Origin: Robiginitomaculum sp.
GTDB taxonomy: Bacteria; Pseudomonadota; Alphaproteobacteria; Caulobacterales; Maricaulaceae
Assembly (NCBI GenBank): GCA_016765255.1
Contig: JAESQI010000205.1
Location: forward strand, 1-6,096
Direction of reading: 5' to 3'
DNA: 6,096 nucleotides
The notes under the pieces were generated by a model. It did no database searches. It had not been told where the DNA came from and was given only the letters and a program-made list of their open reading frames with translations. The translations under genes were made by a program, and so were the position numbers. Below are positions 1 to 5,144 of this stretch, piece by piece (within the stretch, counting starts at the first letter, position 1; every line of letters begins with the position of its first letter).

Positions 1-611
1 ATGACTTCATACATGCGGTTTTTCTTTAAGAACTCTGTAACAGCATCGGCCATCAACATCATGGCAATGCCAGAGACAATAATCGCAATCGCCATAAGGG
101 GTACGTTATAAATTGTGCTGCCATCTGCCGTTTTTTCGCTGGCAATGGCCATGGCCGACAAAATGCTATCAAAAGAAAACACGAGGTTCATCAGCACGAT
201 AAAGGCAATGGCTTTCATGACCGAATTTTTACCTTTGCCTTCGCCGTGTTCAATATGGTCAACGGTCAGCATATGGCTAATTTCTTTGATGGCGGTATAG
301 ATAATAAATGCCCCGCCAAACAGGGTGACAAGGGATTGCAATGTAAAATTACCTTCAATGAAATTATGTAAGGACAGACTAAACAGTTCGCCGCTCATCA
401 CATCAAACATTTTGACAATAATGATCAAAAGGACAATGCGAAAGAGAACGGCCAAACCAATGCCCCAGCGGCGAACTTTGGCCGCGTCTGCTTTGCCCAC
501 TTTATTACTTTCAATGGCAATATAGAGAAGGTTATCAAAGCCAAGCACGGCTTGCAGTAAAATCAACATCAATAATGTCAACATACTTTGTATTGTAAAT
601 AGATCAGCCAT
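1..611 (-). CDS. TerC-family integral membrane protein, partial (C-terminus beyond left edge)
   Basis: The minus strand is open from an ATG at 611 down to the window edge, giving 203 residues without a stop. Five hydrophobic segments are visible (about residues 10-32, 50-68, 92-108, 132-156 and 170-190). Two of them carry the paired acidic motifs of the TerC family: GFDN at 24-27 in the first and SFDS at 146-149 in the fourth. The stretch between, VDHIEHGEGKGKNS (117-130), is a charged loop. TerC/Alx/YgjT proteins sit in the inner membrane and are linked to metal (manganese, tellurite) homeostasis; the substrate here cannot be read from sequence. The start is supported by a strong Shine-Dalgarno GGGAGGA (622-616) five bases before the ATG. 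The gene is divergent from fabI. The family assignment is confident; the specific role is not. Confidence 0.88.
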   Translation of the reverse strand, partial: MADLFTIQSMLTLLMLILLQAVLGFDNLLYIAIESNKVGKADAAKVRRWGIGLAVLFRIVLLIIIVKMFDVMSGELFSLSLHNFIEGNFTLQSLVTLFGGAFIIYTAIKEISHMLTVDHIEHGEGKGKNSVMKAIAFIVLMNLVFSFDSILSAMAIASEKTADGSTIYNVPLMAIAIIVSGIAMMLMADAVTEFLKKNRMYEV

Positions 612-709
612 ATTTTCCTCCCAGACTTTTACCATGCTTAACCTGATTTGCCCCCGTGCGTAAAGCCTCTTGAAATTTTTACGATTATTTTTTCACTTCC
701 CTCTAGCCT

Positions 710-751
710 TTGATCATGAACGTGCCTAAATTATAGACAGATAAAATAGGA
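710..751 (+). promoter_or_regulatory. putative fabI promoter and ribosome binding site
   Basis: TTGATC (710-715), a 16-base spacer and TATAGA (732-737) form a plausible sigma70-like promoter. AGGA (748-751) lies seven bases before the fabI ATG and is a good ribosome binding site. The same AT box reads TATAAT on the minus strand (735-730), so it could also serve the divergent terC gene with a leader of roughly 110 nt. The RBS is clear; the promoter is a match by eye only. Confidence 0.4.
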
Positions 752-758
752 TACGATT

Positions 759-1592
759 ATGGCGAAACGAGAATTTCCCACAGGGACTTTAATGCAGGGC
801 AAACGCGGATTGATCATGGGAGTTGCCAATAAAAACTCCATTGCTTGGGCCATTGCCGAACAACTCCACGCCCAAGGGGCAGAGCTTGCCTTTACCTATC
901 AAGGCGAGGCGTTGGAACGACGCGTTCGGCCTTTGGCAGAAAGCATAAATTCACCGATAATTGTGCCTTGCGACGTAACGGACGACGCCTCTATGGACGC
1001 CTGTTTTGCTGCTTTAAAAGACACATGGGGCGAAATAGATTTTCTGGTTCATTCAGTGGCGTTCGCAGGGAAAGAGCAGTTGGCGGGATCCTTTATTGAC
1101 AATACCACGCGGGAGGGTTTTGCTTCTGCGTTAAATATCTCTGCTTATAGCTTTGTTGATGCGGCGCGCAGGGCTTCGCACATGATGTCTGAGGGTGGCT
1201 CCATGATTACCATGACCTATTTGGGGTCTGAACGGGTTGTGCCCAATTACAATGTGATGGGGGTTGCCAAAGCGGCCTTAGAGGCCTGCACCCGCTACCT
1301 CGCCGCAGACCTCGGCCCAAGGGGAATTCGGGTTAACGCCATTTCTGCTGGCCCGATTAAAACCCTTGCCGCCGCTGGTATAGGCTCTGGACGCCATATG
1401 TTTCGCTTTAACAAAGCCACCGCCGCCATGCAGGAAAATACGGAACTTGAAGGCGTAGCAGGCGCTGCGCTTTATCTTCTCTCTTCGCTCGGCACATCTT
1501 GCACAGGCGAAACCCACCACGTAGACGGCGGTTTTCACGCCATTGCCATGCCGCAAGAAGCCGCGTTAAAGGCAAGCTTGGGGATTGATTAG
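759..1592 (+). CDS. fabI: enoyl-[acyl-carrier-protein] reductase, FabI type
   Basis: FabI catalyses the last step of each cycle of type II fatty-acid elongation in the cytoplasm, reducing trans-2-enoyl-ACP with NAD(P)H. The 277-residue length is normal (E. coli FabI has 262). The sequence shows the divergent SDR cofactor motif GVANKNSIAWAIA (21-33), the acid pair CDVTD (71-75), a first tyrosine in TMTYLGSE (Y154), the catalytic Y164 in NYNVMG and K171, in the Y-x6-K spacing that distinguishes FabI from Y-x3-K SDRs, then VNAISAGPIKTLAA (192-205) and HHVDGGF (253-259). The start follows a well-placed AGGA. Two positions tied to triclosan or diazaborine sensitivity in E. coli differ: G93 aligns with A101 and F203 with G211, while M159 is kept as M167. 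The gene appears monocistronic, and the next gene converges on it. Alphaproteobacteria can carry more than one FabI, so this may be one of two. Confidence 0.96.
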   Translation: MAKREFPTGTLMQGKRGLIMGVANKNSIAWAIAEQLHAQGAELAFTYQGEALERRVRPLAESINSPIIVPCDVTDDASMDACFAALKDTWGEIDFLVHSVAFAGKEQLAGSFIDNTTREGFASALNISAYSFVDAARRASHMMSEGGSMITMTYLGSERVVPNYNVMGVAKAALEACTRYLAADLGPRGIRVNAISAGPIKTLAAAGIGSGRHMFRFNKATAAMQENTELEGVAGAALYLLSSLGTSCTGETHHVDGGFHAIAMPQEAALKASLGID

Positions 1593-1611
1593 TCAAATCC
1601 AGCTCCGCTCA

Positions 1612-1629
1612 TACCGCCCTAGGGCGGTA
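1612..1629. repeat. 18-bp perfect palindrome 3' of fabI
   Basis: TACCGCCCTAGGGCGGTA reads identically on both strands and lies 20 bases past the fabI stop, in the gap between two convergent genes. As RNA it could form a stem of about seven pairs around a CTAG loop on either strand. No T-run follows on either side, so it is not a standard intrinsic terminator. It could be a bidirectional stall or terminator hairpin or a protein binding site. Confidence 0.5.
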
Positions 1630-1660
1630 ACTCGTCAAAACTTGGCGTCCAGCCTAGCAA

Positions 1661-1682
1661 GGGATTCTGGCCATCGCCAGAA
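1661..1682. repeat. REP-like hairpin in the fabI / 231-aa gene gap
   Basis: TTCTGGC (1665-1671), loop CATC, GCCAGAA (1676-1682) is a perfect seven-pair hairpin preceded by GGGA. It resembles the reverse complement of the hairpin at 3060-3079: GGATTC-YR-GC, a four-base loop, then GC-YR-GAA, with both stem bases changed in a compensating way. This suggests the same dispersed palindromic family. It lies 36 bases beyond the stop of the minus-strand 231-residue gene and might act as a transcript 3'-end stabiliser; no U-tract is present. Confidence 0.45.
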
Positions 1683-1717
1683 AGAGCGAAGGTGGTAGGC
1701 GTGTGCAAAAGGGAAAA

Positions 1718-2413
1718 CTACTTGCGCATCACACTCGCTTCACCAGGGCCAATAGAAGGCGCAGGTTCACTGGGCTCTACGGGTTCGCTCTGTTCAAGAT
1801 TTTCTTGTGCCATTTCTGCTTCGACCTCTAACATAAGACGTTCAATATCTTCCCCCCTCACTTGCGGGTCTACGGCGCGGCGCATTTCACGGACGAATTG
1901 CTTGCGCAAATTGCGCATATTAAGCACACAGCGGTCGCGGTTTTTTTTGTCACTTGTCTTAACTGTATCCAAGACATGATAGGCATGAAGTATGGATTCC
2001 AACGCAGACAGGCGGCGTGAATGATCTTCGTTCCAGCTTTCATCTTCGCGAGACGGAACCGCCAAATTTGGAAATAGCCATTTTGCTTTATCGAGTAGCC
2101 CGCGCAATGTAGCGACAGTTTCGGCGCGGGTGAGATCATAATCAGAAGTGATAAATTTTCTCGGGTCAATTTTACAAAGTTGCTGGGCCAGTGCCATGGC
2201 GCGCACCACAGAGCGTCCCCAATCGCGCACCGCCTGTTTATAGGTTTCCTCTGCGTTAATCGCGTGTAGCTTTTCTTGCTTTTTGGTTTCAGCAATTTGC
2301 CGGTCGGTTTCTTTTATGGCCCTGCGTGTAGACATCACCCCAAAGATCACTTGTGTCACCAGAGCAATGAGAGAGATGGCCATTGCGTATACTGAAAGTG
2401 TCGTGCTGGACAT
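1718..2413 (-). CDS. membrane-anchored protein of unknown function, 231 aa
   Basis: I do not recognise a named family. The protein begins with one hydrophobic segment (about residues 7-27, SVYAMAISLIALVTQVIFGV) and then a charged heptad-like stretch (28-62) that could be a coiled coil. A soluble alpha-helical domain follows (about 63-200), and the acidic, proline-containing tail (203-225) has repeated SEP-type units. LLDKAKWLFPNL (106-117) and KQFVREMRRAVDP (171-183) resemble short motifs I recall from uncharacterised bacterial single-pass proteins with 'RGRWFFPN' and 'FVxEIQxxLDPR' signatures; this is recollection, not a search. The start follows AAGGA, and this RBS abuts the stop of the upstream 114-residue gene nine bases away, so the pair is probably co-transcribed and translationally coupled. 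The predicted topology is a short N-terminus, one inner-membrane pass and a cytoplasmic or periplasmic body that cannot be decided here. Confidence 0.8.
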   Translation of the reverse strand: MSSTTLSVYAMAISLIALVTQVIFGVMSTRRAIKETDRQIAETKKQEKLHAINAEETYKQAVRDWGRSVVRAMALAQQLCKIDPRKFITSDYDLTRAETVATLRGLLDKAKWLFPNLAVPSREDESWNEDHSRRLSALESILHAYHVLDTVKTSDKKNRDRCVLNMRNLRKQFVREMRRAVDPQVRGEDIERLMLEVEAEMAQENLEQSEPVEPSEPAPSIGPGEASVMRK

Positions 2414-2422
2414 AATTTTCCT

Positions 2423-2767
2423 TTAACTGCGCAGGGCTTCAAAATCTTCGCGCTCTAAGCGAGCGGCGGCGAGATATACCATATCGAGTAGGATAGCAGG
2501 GCGCCCTCGTCCTGTCACTTGTGCGATTGTGTTGGCGTAGTTAGCATTTTCGGGCGATAGACGTACAGTGGTTCGGCGCGACGCTAAAAACCGCTCTTCA
2601 CTAAACCACGCAGCAATGTCGGAACTATGTTGGGTCTCCCTTAAATGCCCGATCACGCGGTCTAGCACTTTAGAGCGGGCCTTGGTGCGCATTTTTCGGC
2701 CCATTTGCTTGATCAGAGCCTCTGCCCCCGGTTCCAGCATCATTTCAATGGCTATATGTTTGGTCAT
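2423..2767 (-). CDS. small protein, possible tandem ribbon-helix-helix-like DNA-binding protein, 114 aa
   Basis: I recognise no named family. The C-terminal half has a ribbon-helix-helix-like pattern: a strand with alternating polar residues, TTVRLS (66-71), a first helix (72-85), a GRGRP turn (86-90) and a second helix with ILLDMVYLAAARL (92-104). The N-terminal half shows a similar order: IAIEMMLEP (5-13), a helix 14-26, RTKARS, then KVLDRVIGHL (33-42). The protein may therefore be a duplicated RHH unit. It is the first gene of a two-gene unit and lies directly downstream of a palindromic repeat array that could be its operator. No Shine-Dalgarno is visible before the ATG at 2767, so the start is uncertain: it may be leaderless, or begin at M9 or M10. 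The coding call is fairly firm because of the tight spacing to the next gene; the DNA-binding role is inference. Confidence 0.68.
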   Translation of the reverse strand: MTKHIAIEMMLEPGAEALIKQMGRKMRTKARSKVLDRVIGHLRETQHSSDIAAWFSEERFLASRRTTVRLSPENANYANTIAQVTGRGRPAILLDMVYLAAARLEREDFEALRS

Positions 2768-2786
2768 AGATGCGGATTAGCAGGTT

Positions 2787-2962
2787 ATGGTTAATCAAAT
2801 CTAAAACACATGCGCGTATTGAAAGCAGTTAGCGCCTTCAAAATAAACATGGTTAATCAAACCTTATGAAAACTATGCAAATGAAAGTTGTTTACGCCTT
2901 CATTTTATAGTCTTAATAAAAAAGTAACCGCCCCTGCGAAATGAAAGATGTTTTAGCTTTCA
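2787..2962 (-). repeat. three-unit degenerate 54-bp tandem array with internal palindromes
   Basis: Units span 2787-2840, 2849-2902 and 2909-2962 (period 62, then 60; linkers of 8 and 6 bases). Read on the plus strand, each carries at fixed offsets a T/A-rich block and a palindrome TGAAAG-N9-CYTTCA (2820-2840, 2882-2902, 2942-2962). ATGGTTAATCAAA is identical in units 1 and 2 and matches 9 of 13 bases in unit 3; the 20 bases between block and palindrome are not conserved. On the minus strand, the direction of the downstream gene, the blocks read TTTGATTAACCAT. The nearest unit ends 20 bases before the ATG at 2767. Conserved half-sites with free spacers suggest protein binding sites, most simply an operator, at roughly six helical turns apart. 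The sites are certain as sequence; the function is inferred. Confidence 0.65.
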
Positions 2963-2981
2963 AAAAAAAGCACGTGATCAG

Positions 2982-3034
2982 ATCCCAGATCACACGCTGC
3001 GCAAGCGCCTGCGCTGCGAGAGACTGGGATGACA
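2982..3034 (-). repeat. REP-like palindromic unit A
   Basis: ATCCCAG (2982-2988) pairs with CTGGGAT (3024-3030). Nested inside, CGC-t-GCGCA (2995-3003) pairs with TGCGC-t-GCG (3010-3018) around the loop AGCGCC. On the minus strand the unit begins TGTCATCCCAG. This matches the style of dispersed palindromic repeats in alphaproteobacterial intergenic regions. It is oriented head-to-head with unit B at 3056. Confidence 0.6.
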
Positions 3035-3055
3035 GCGATATTTAAAACAATAATA

Positions 3056-3082
3056 TGTCATTCCAGCGAAAGCTGGAATCCG
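3056..3082 (+). repeat. REP-like palindromic unit B with GAAA loop
   Basis: ATTCCAGC (3060-3067), loop GAAA, GCTGGAAT (3072-3079) is a perfect eight-pair hairpin capped by a GNRA tetraloop, preceded by TGTC. TGTCATTCCAG (3056-3066) is the inverted copy of CTGGGATGACA (3024-3034) with one mismatch, so units A and B form a BIME-like inverted pair around 21 bases of AT-rich sequence. The rest of the non-coding stretch to 3152 shows only a short inverted repeat at 3143. Confidence 0.65.
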
Positions 3083-3142
3083 AACCTTGAGGTAGATATT
3101 AAGGAAATGAGCAGACTAAATTACACAAGTGGTTGTTAGCGG

Positions 3143-3156
3143 TTAACGCTCGTTAA
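3143..3156. repeat. 14-bp inverted repeat at the 3' end of the SH3 gene
   Basis: TTAACG-CT-CGTTAA is a perfect inverted repeat overlapping the stop codon (3155-3153) of the minus-strand SH3 gene. The two TTAA boxes are six bases apart, one short of the TTAA-N7-TTAA arrangement of CtrA sites. No T-run follows in the direction of the gene. Its function is unknown. Confidence 0.35.
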
Positions 3157-3776
3157 AGCGTCTCTGCGCCCCACAATAGAGACCGAATTGCATATCCGGA
3201 TATATGACCGTCACCACTCGTCACCAAACACCAGTTTTTCTGGTCACAATCATGTAATTCTAGCAAAGCCCCTTTTGCGGCTATGGCCCGAGACCGTGAG
3301 TCTGATTTAGGTTTGGCTCGTAAGATGATTTCAGACCGTGCCAACACCATAGATTTTCCAGACAGTAATCGCCTGTTCATCCAGCTTTCGTCTCCGTTGA
3401 CGTCGCGGACTTTGCGCCAAAGCTCCGTCTCGGCAACAACAATCATCGGTAGGCCACGTCGTTTATAGCGCCACGCAACAGGGTGGGCCCGACTTGGGCC
3501 CGTTCGTCCATTGGACGCGCCGTATTTAAGCGAAACATAACGCGGCACCTGAAATCCAGACGGTGTATGGTTTGCCGACATGCGGACATAATTCTCACGA
3601 AGGCGAATATGCGGCGCTGGCACATCAATACCAATGCGCGCACGCATATGTGAGGCCTTTATCTTTTTCGCCATTTTCGCTTGTGGCACATTGCCCATAG
3701 ACTTATTTTGGGCATTTGCGATTGTGGAGATATGAGCTAAAATCACAGCGACACAAATGATGGAATAAATACGCAC
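3153..3776 (-). CDS. secreted bacterial SH3-domain protein (COG3807-like), 207 aa
   Basis: The start is GTG at 3776, preceded by AAGGG (3787-3783) with a six-base spacer, which fixes it well. Residues 1-22 form a signal peptide: MR, a hydrophobic core IYSIICVAVILAHIS, and an ANA cleavage site before Q23. After a basic linker (about 24-75) come two SH3-like repeats. Repeat 1 (about 78-140) reads RYVSLKYGASNGRTGPS ... HPVAWRYKRRGLPMIVVAE ... WRKVRDVNGDESWMNRRLLSG; repeat 2 (about 143-205) ends SGYAIRSLLWG. This is the pattern of the alphaproteobacterial COG3807 SH3 proteins, sometimes misnamed 'aspartyl-tRNA synthetase'. Such periplasmic domains are thought to bind cell-wall or protein ligands; none is identifiable here. 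Family members usually read VNVRxGP where this one has SNGRTGP. It is divergent from the dehydrogenase gene, an arrangement I recall from other alphaproteobacteria. Confidence 0.85.
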   Translation of the reverse strand: MRIYSIICVAVILAHISTIANAQNKSMGNVPQAKMAKKIKASHMRARIGIDVPAPHIRLRENYVRMSANHTPSGFQVPRYVSLKYGASNGRTGPSRAHPVAWRYKRRGLPMIVVAETELWRKVRDVNGDESWMNRRLLSGKSMVLARSEIILRAKPKSDSRSRAIAAKGALLELHDCDQKNWCLVTSGDGHISGYAIRSLLWGAETL

Positions 3777-3937
3777 GACCAGCCCTTGAAAATGTGAAAT
3801 ATAAGGTTTGGGTTTAGCTCAATAGGATAAACGAGCCGTAAACAAACCGTTATTTTCAATGATAAACAGTCATGAATTATACAAAATTATTTCATATTTA
3901 ACTTGCCAAAATTCTATAAGCAGGCATTTTACCCCAC
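3777..3937. promoter_or_regulatory. divergent promoter region of the SH3 gene and the dehydrogenase
   Basis: This AT-rich gap must hold both promoters. A perfect TATAAT on the minus strand (3881-3876) would give the SH3 gene a leader of about 90 nt, but no good -35 element lies 16-18 bases upstream. On the plus strand, TATACA (3878-3883) overlaps the same box, and TATAAG (3915-3920) is close to the ATG and would give an almost leaderless transcript. No operator is evident. Confidence 0.35.
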
Positions 3938-4924
3938 ATGTCATCATCAAAGAAGCCAAAAATTGTTGTCACCAGAACACTACCAGACAGTGTGGAAAAA
4001 AGACTGTCTGATTTATTTGATACCCAGCTCAATTCCAATGACAGTCCTTATAGCCAAAGTGAACTGATCCGCGCCGTACAAGGCGCAGACGTATTGGTGC
4101 CGACATTAACGGATAAGATCGACGCGGAATTGATCAATGGGGCAGGAAAAAACCTGAAATTGATCGCCAATTTTGGTGCAGGTACAGATCATATTGACCG
4201 TGAGGCGGCCCACGCAAAAGGTATTTTAATTACCAATACGCCCGACGTCCTCACACAAGACACAGCTGATTTTGTTCTCGCGTTAATTTTGGCTGTCCCG
4301 CGTCGATTGGTTGAGGCTGATATGCTTGTCCGCAGTGGAAAATTTACAGGCTGGACACCAACAGGAATTTTGGGGCAACGGGTACGCGGTAAAAAGCTTG
4401 GCATTATTGGCATGGGGCGCATAGGCCAAGCTGTTGCGCGGCGCGCTCACGCCTTTGGTCTCGGCGTACATTACCATAACCGTGGGCCTCTATCGGCTCC
4501 AATCGAAAATGAATTAGGGGCTCGCTATTGGGACGATTTAGACGAAATGTTGGCAGCCGTGGATATTGTCTCCATCAACTGTCCTTACACCCCACAAACC
4601 CATCACTTAATAGACGCCAAACGGTTATCAAATATGCAAACTCACGGTATTCTCATCAATACTTCTCGCGGGGAAATCATTGATGAGAGCGCACTGGCGA
4701 AGGCCCTGGTTCGCGGGGATATTGCGGGTGCTGGTCTGGATGTGTATGAGCATGAACCAAAAGTTCATCCTGACCTCTTAACGCTCCAAAATGTAATATT
4801 GGCCCCCCATATTGCATCGGCCACCTTGGAATCCCGCATTGAAATGGGCGAAAAAGTGATGATCAATATACGGGCCCTTTTTGATGGACACAGATGCCCA
4901 GACAGGGTATTGCCACCAAGATAA
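3938..4924 (+). CDS. D-2-hydroxyacid dehydrogenase (hydroxypyruvate/glyoxylate reductase type)
   Basis: The 328-residue cytosolic protein matches the D-isomer-specific 2-hydroxyacid dehydrogenase family. The substrate loop is NFGAGTDHID (78-87). The Rossmann glycine motif GMGRIG (158-163) is followed by a partly basic stretch HYHNRGP (178-184), where an acidic residue would normally favour NADH, so NADPH use is possible. The catalytic triad is R244 in NTSRGEIID, E273 in DVYEHEP and H291 in APHIASAT; the spacings of 29 and 47 residues agree with SerA and Hyphomicrobium glycerate dehydrogenase. The overall style is that of alphaproteobacterial D-glycerate dehydrogenase (EC 1.1.1.29), which interconverts hydroxypyruvate and D-glycerate and may also reduce glyoxylate. 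The substrate is inferred. The start has no strong Shine-Dalgarno; AGCAGG lies about 13 bases upstream. The family-typical N-terminus (KIVVTRTLPDSVEKRL) supports it. The gene appears monocistronic. Confidence 0.92.
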   Translation: MSSSKKPKIVVTRTLPDSVEKRLSDLFDTQLNSNDSPYSQSELIRAVQGADVLVPTLTDKIDAELINGAGKNLKLIANFGAGTDHIDREAAHAKGILITNTPDVLTQDTADFVLALILAVPRRLVEADMLVRSGKFTGWTPTGILGQRVRGKKLGIIGMGRIGQAVARRAHAFGLGVHYHNRGPLSAPIENELGARYWDDLDEMLAAVDIVSINCPYTPQTHHLIDAKRLSNMQTHGILINTSRGEIIDESALAKALVRGDIAGAGLDVYEHEPKVHPDLLTLQNVILAPHIASATLESRIEMGEKVMINIRALFDGHRCPDRVLPPR

Positions 4925-4976
4925 GCTTTCGTCAATTTAACTTGAGCAAAGTGTTTTATTGGTGTAGCTTAACCCT

Positions 4977-5130
4977 TAATTTAAATTCCGGTTTTCAGAT
5001 AATTGATTGCAGCTATTATTTGAATTTTGAACCGGGGCGCGTACAAGACCTTAAGAACTCCCCAGCTCTTTGTGGTGTTGTACTAGAAGCAACCTTTCTC
5101 TGAACCACACATCAGAGGAGGGTTGTTTTG
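4977..5130 (+). ncRNA. candidate structured small RNA or structured 3' UTR
   Basis: Three hairpins follow one another with little spacer. H1: CCGGTT (4988-4993) with AACCGG (5030-5035), continued by TTCAGATAAT (4994-5003) with ATTATTTGAA (5015-5024); 16 pairs, a five-base bulge and an 11-base loop. H2: GTACAA (5041-5046) with TTGTAC (5078-5083), then ACC/GGT, then AAGAACT/AGCTCTT with one mismatch and a CCCC loop (5060-5063). H3: 13 pairs, acting as a terminator. The three G-T pairs (4998-5020, 5095-5120, 5097-5118) are G.U in plus-strand RNA but A.C mismatches in the opposite strand, so the fold belongs to plus-strand RNA. A weak promoter, TTGAGC (4942-4947), 17 bases, TAGCTT (4965-4970), would start transcription near 4977; otherwise it is the 3' end of the dehydrogenase mRNA. 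The downstream gene is on the other strand, so a riboswitch is unlikely. I do not recognise a known RNA family. Confidence 0.5.
5091..5130 (+). terminator. intrinsic terminator (plus strand)
   Basis: AACCTTTCTCTGA (5091-5103) pairs along all 13 positions with TCAGAGGAGGGTT (5112-5124), two pairs being G.U, around the loop ACCACACA. GTTTTGTATTT follows. On the minus strand the wobbles become mismatches and no T-run follows. It ends plus-strand transcription 14 bases before the 3' end of the convergent moeB gene. Confidence 0.65.
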
Positions 5131-5144
5131 TATTTGGCGTTTGA

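Noticed and set aside
115..525. Two plus-strand open frames (115-300, 325-525)
   Set aside because: Both lie antisense within the TerC-family gene, whose transmembrane motifs are clear on the minus strand.
612..735. yybP-ykoY manganese riboswitch in the terC leader
   Set aside because: This class often precedes TerC-type genes, so I looked for its conserved loops; the minus-strand leader does not show a convincing match.
845..1596. Open frames overlapping fabI in other frames and on the minus strand
   Set aside because: Shadows of a well-conserved fabI; none has a recognisable domain or its own good RBS.
1692..2780. Plus-strand frames at 1692-1979 and 2568-2780, and a minus frame at 1870-2295
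   Set aside because: They overlap the two-gene minus-strand unit, whose spacing, RBS and membrane segment support the chosen frames.
2787..2962. CRISPR array or replication iterons
   Set aside because: Only three 54-bp degenerate units with 6-8 bp linkers, no cas genes, no replication protein gene.
3143..3156. Full CtrA site at TTAACGCTCGTTAA
   Set aside because: The TTAA boxes are six bases apart rather than seven, and the site lies at a gene 3' end.
4894..5103. Plus-strand 69-codon open frame
   Set aside because: It overlaps the dehydrogenase 3' end, has no domain, and runs through three hairpins into the terminator stem.
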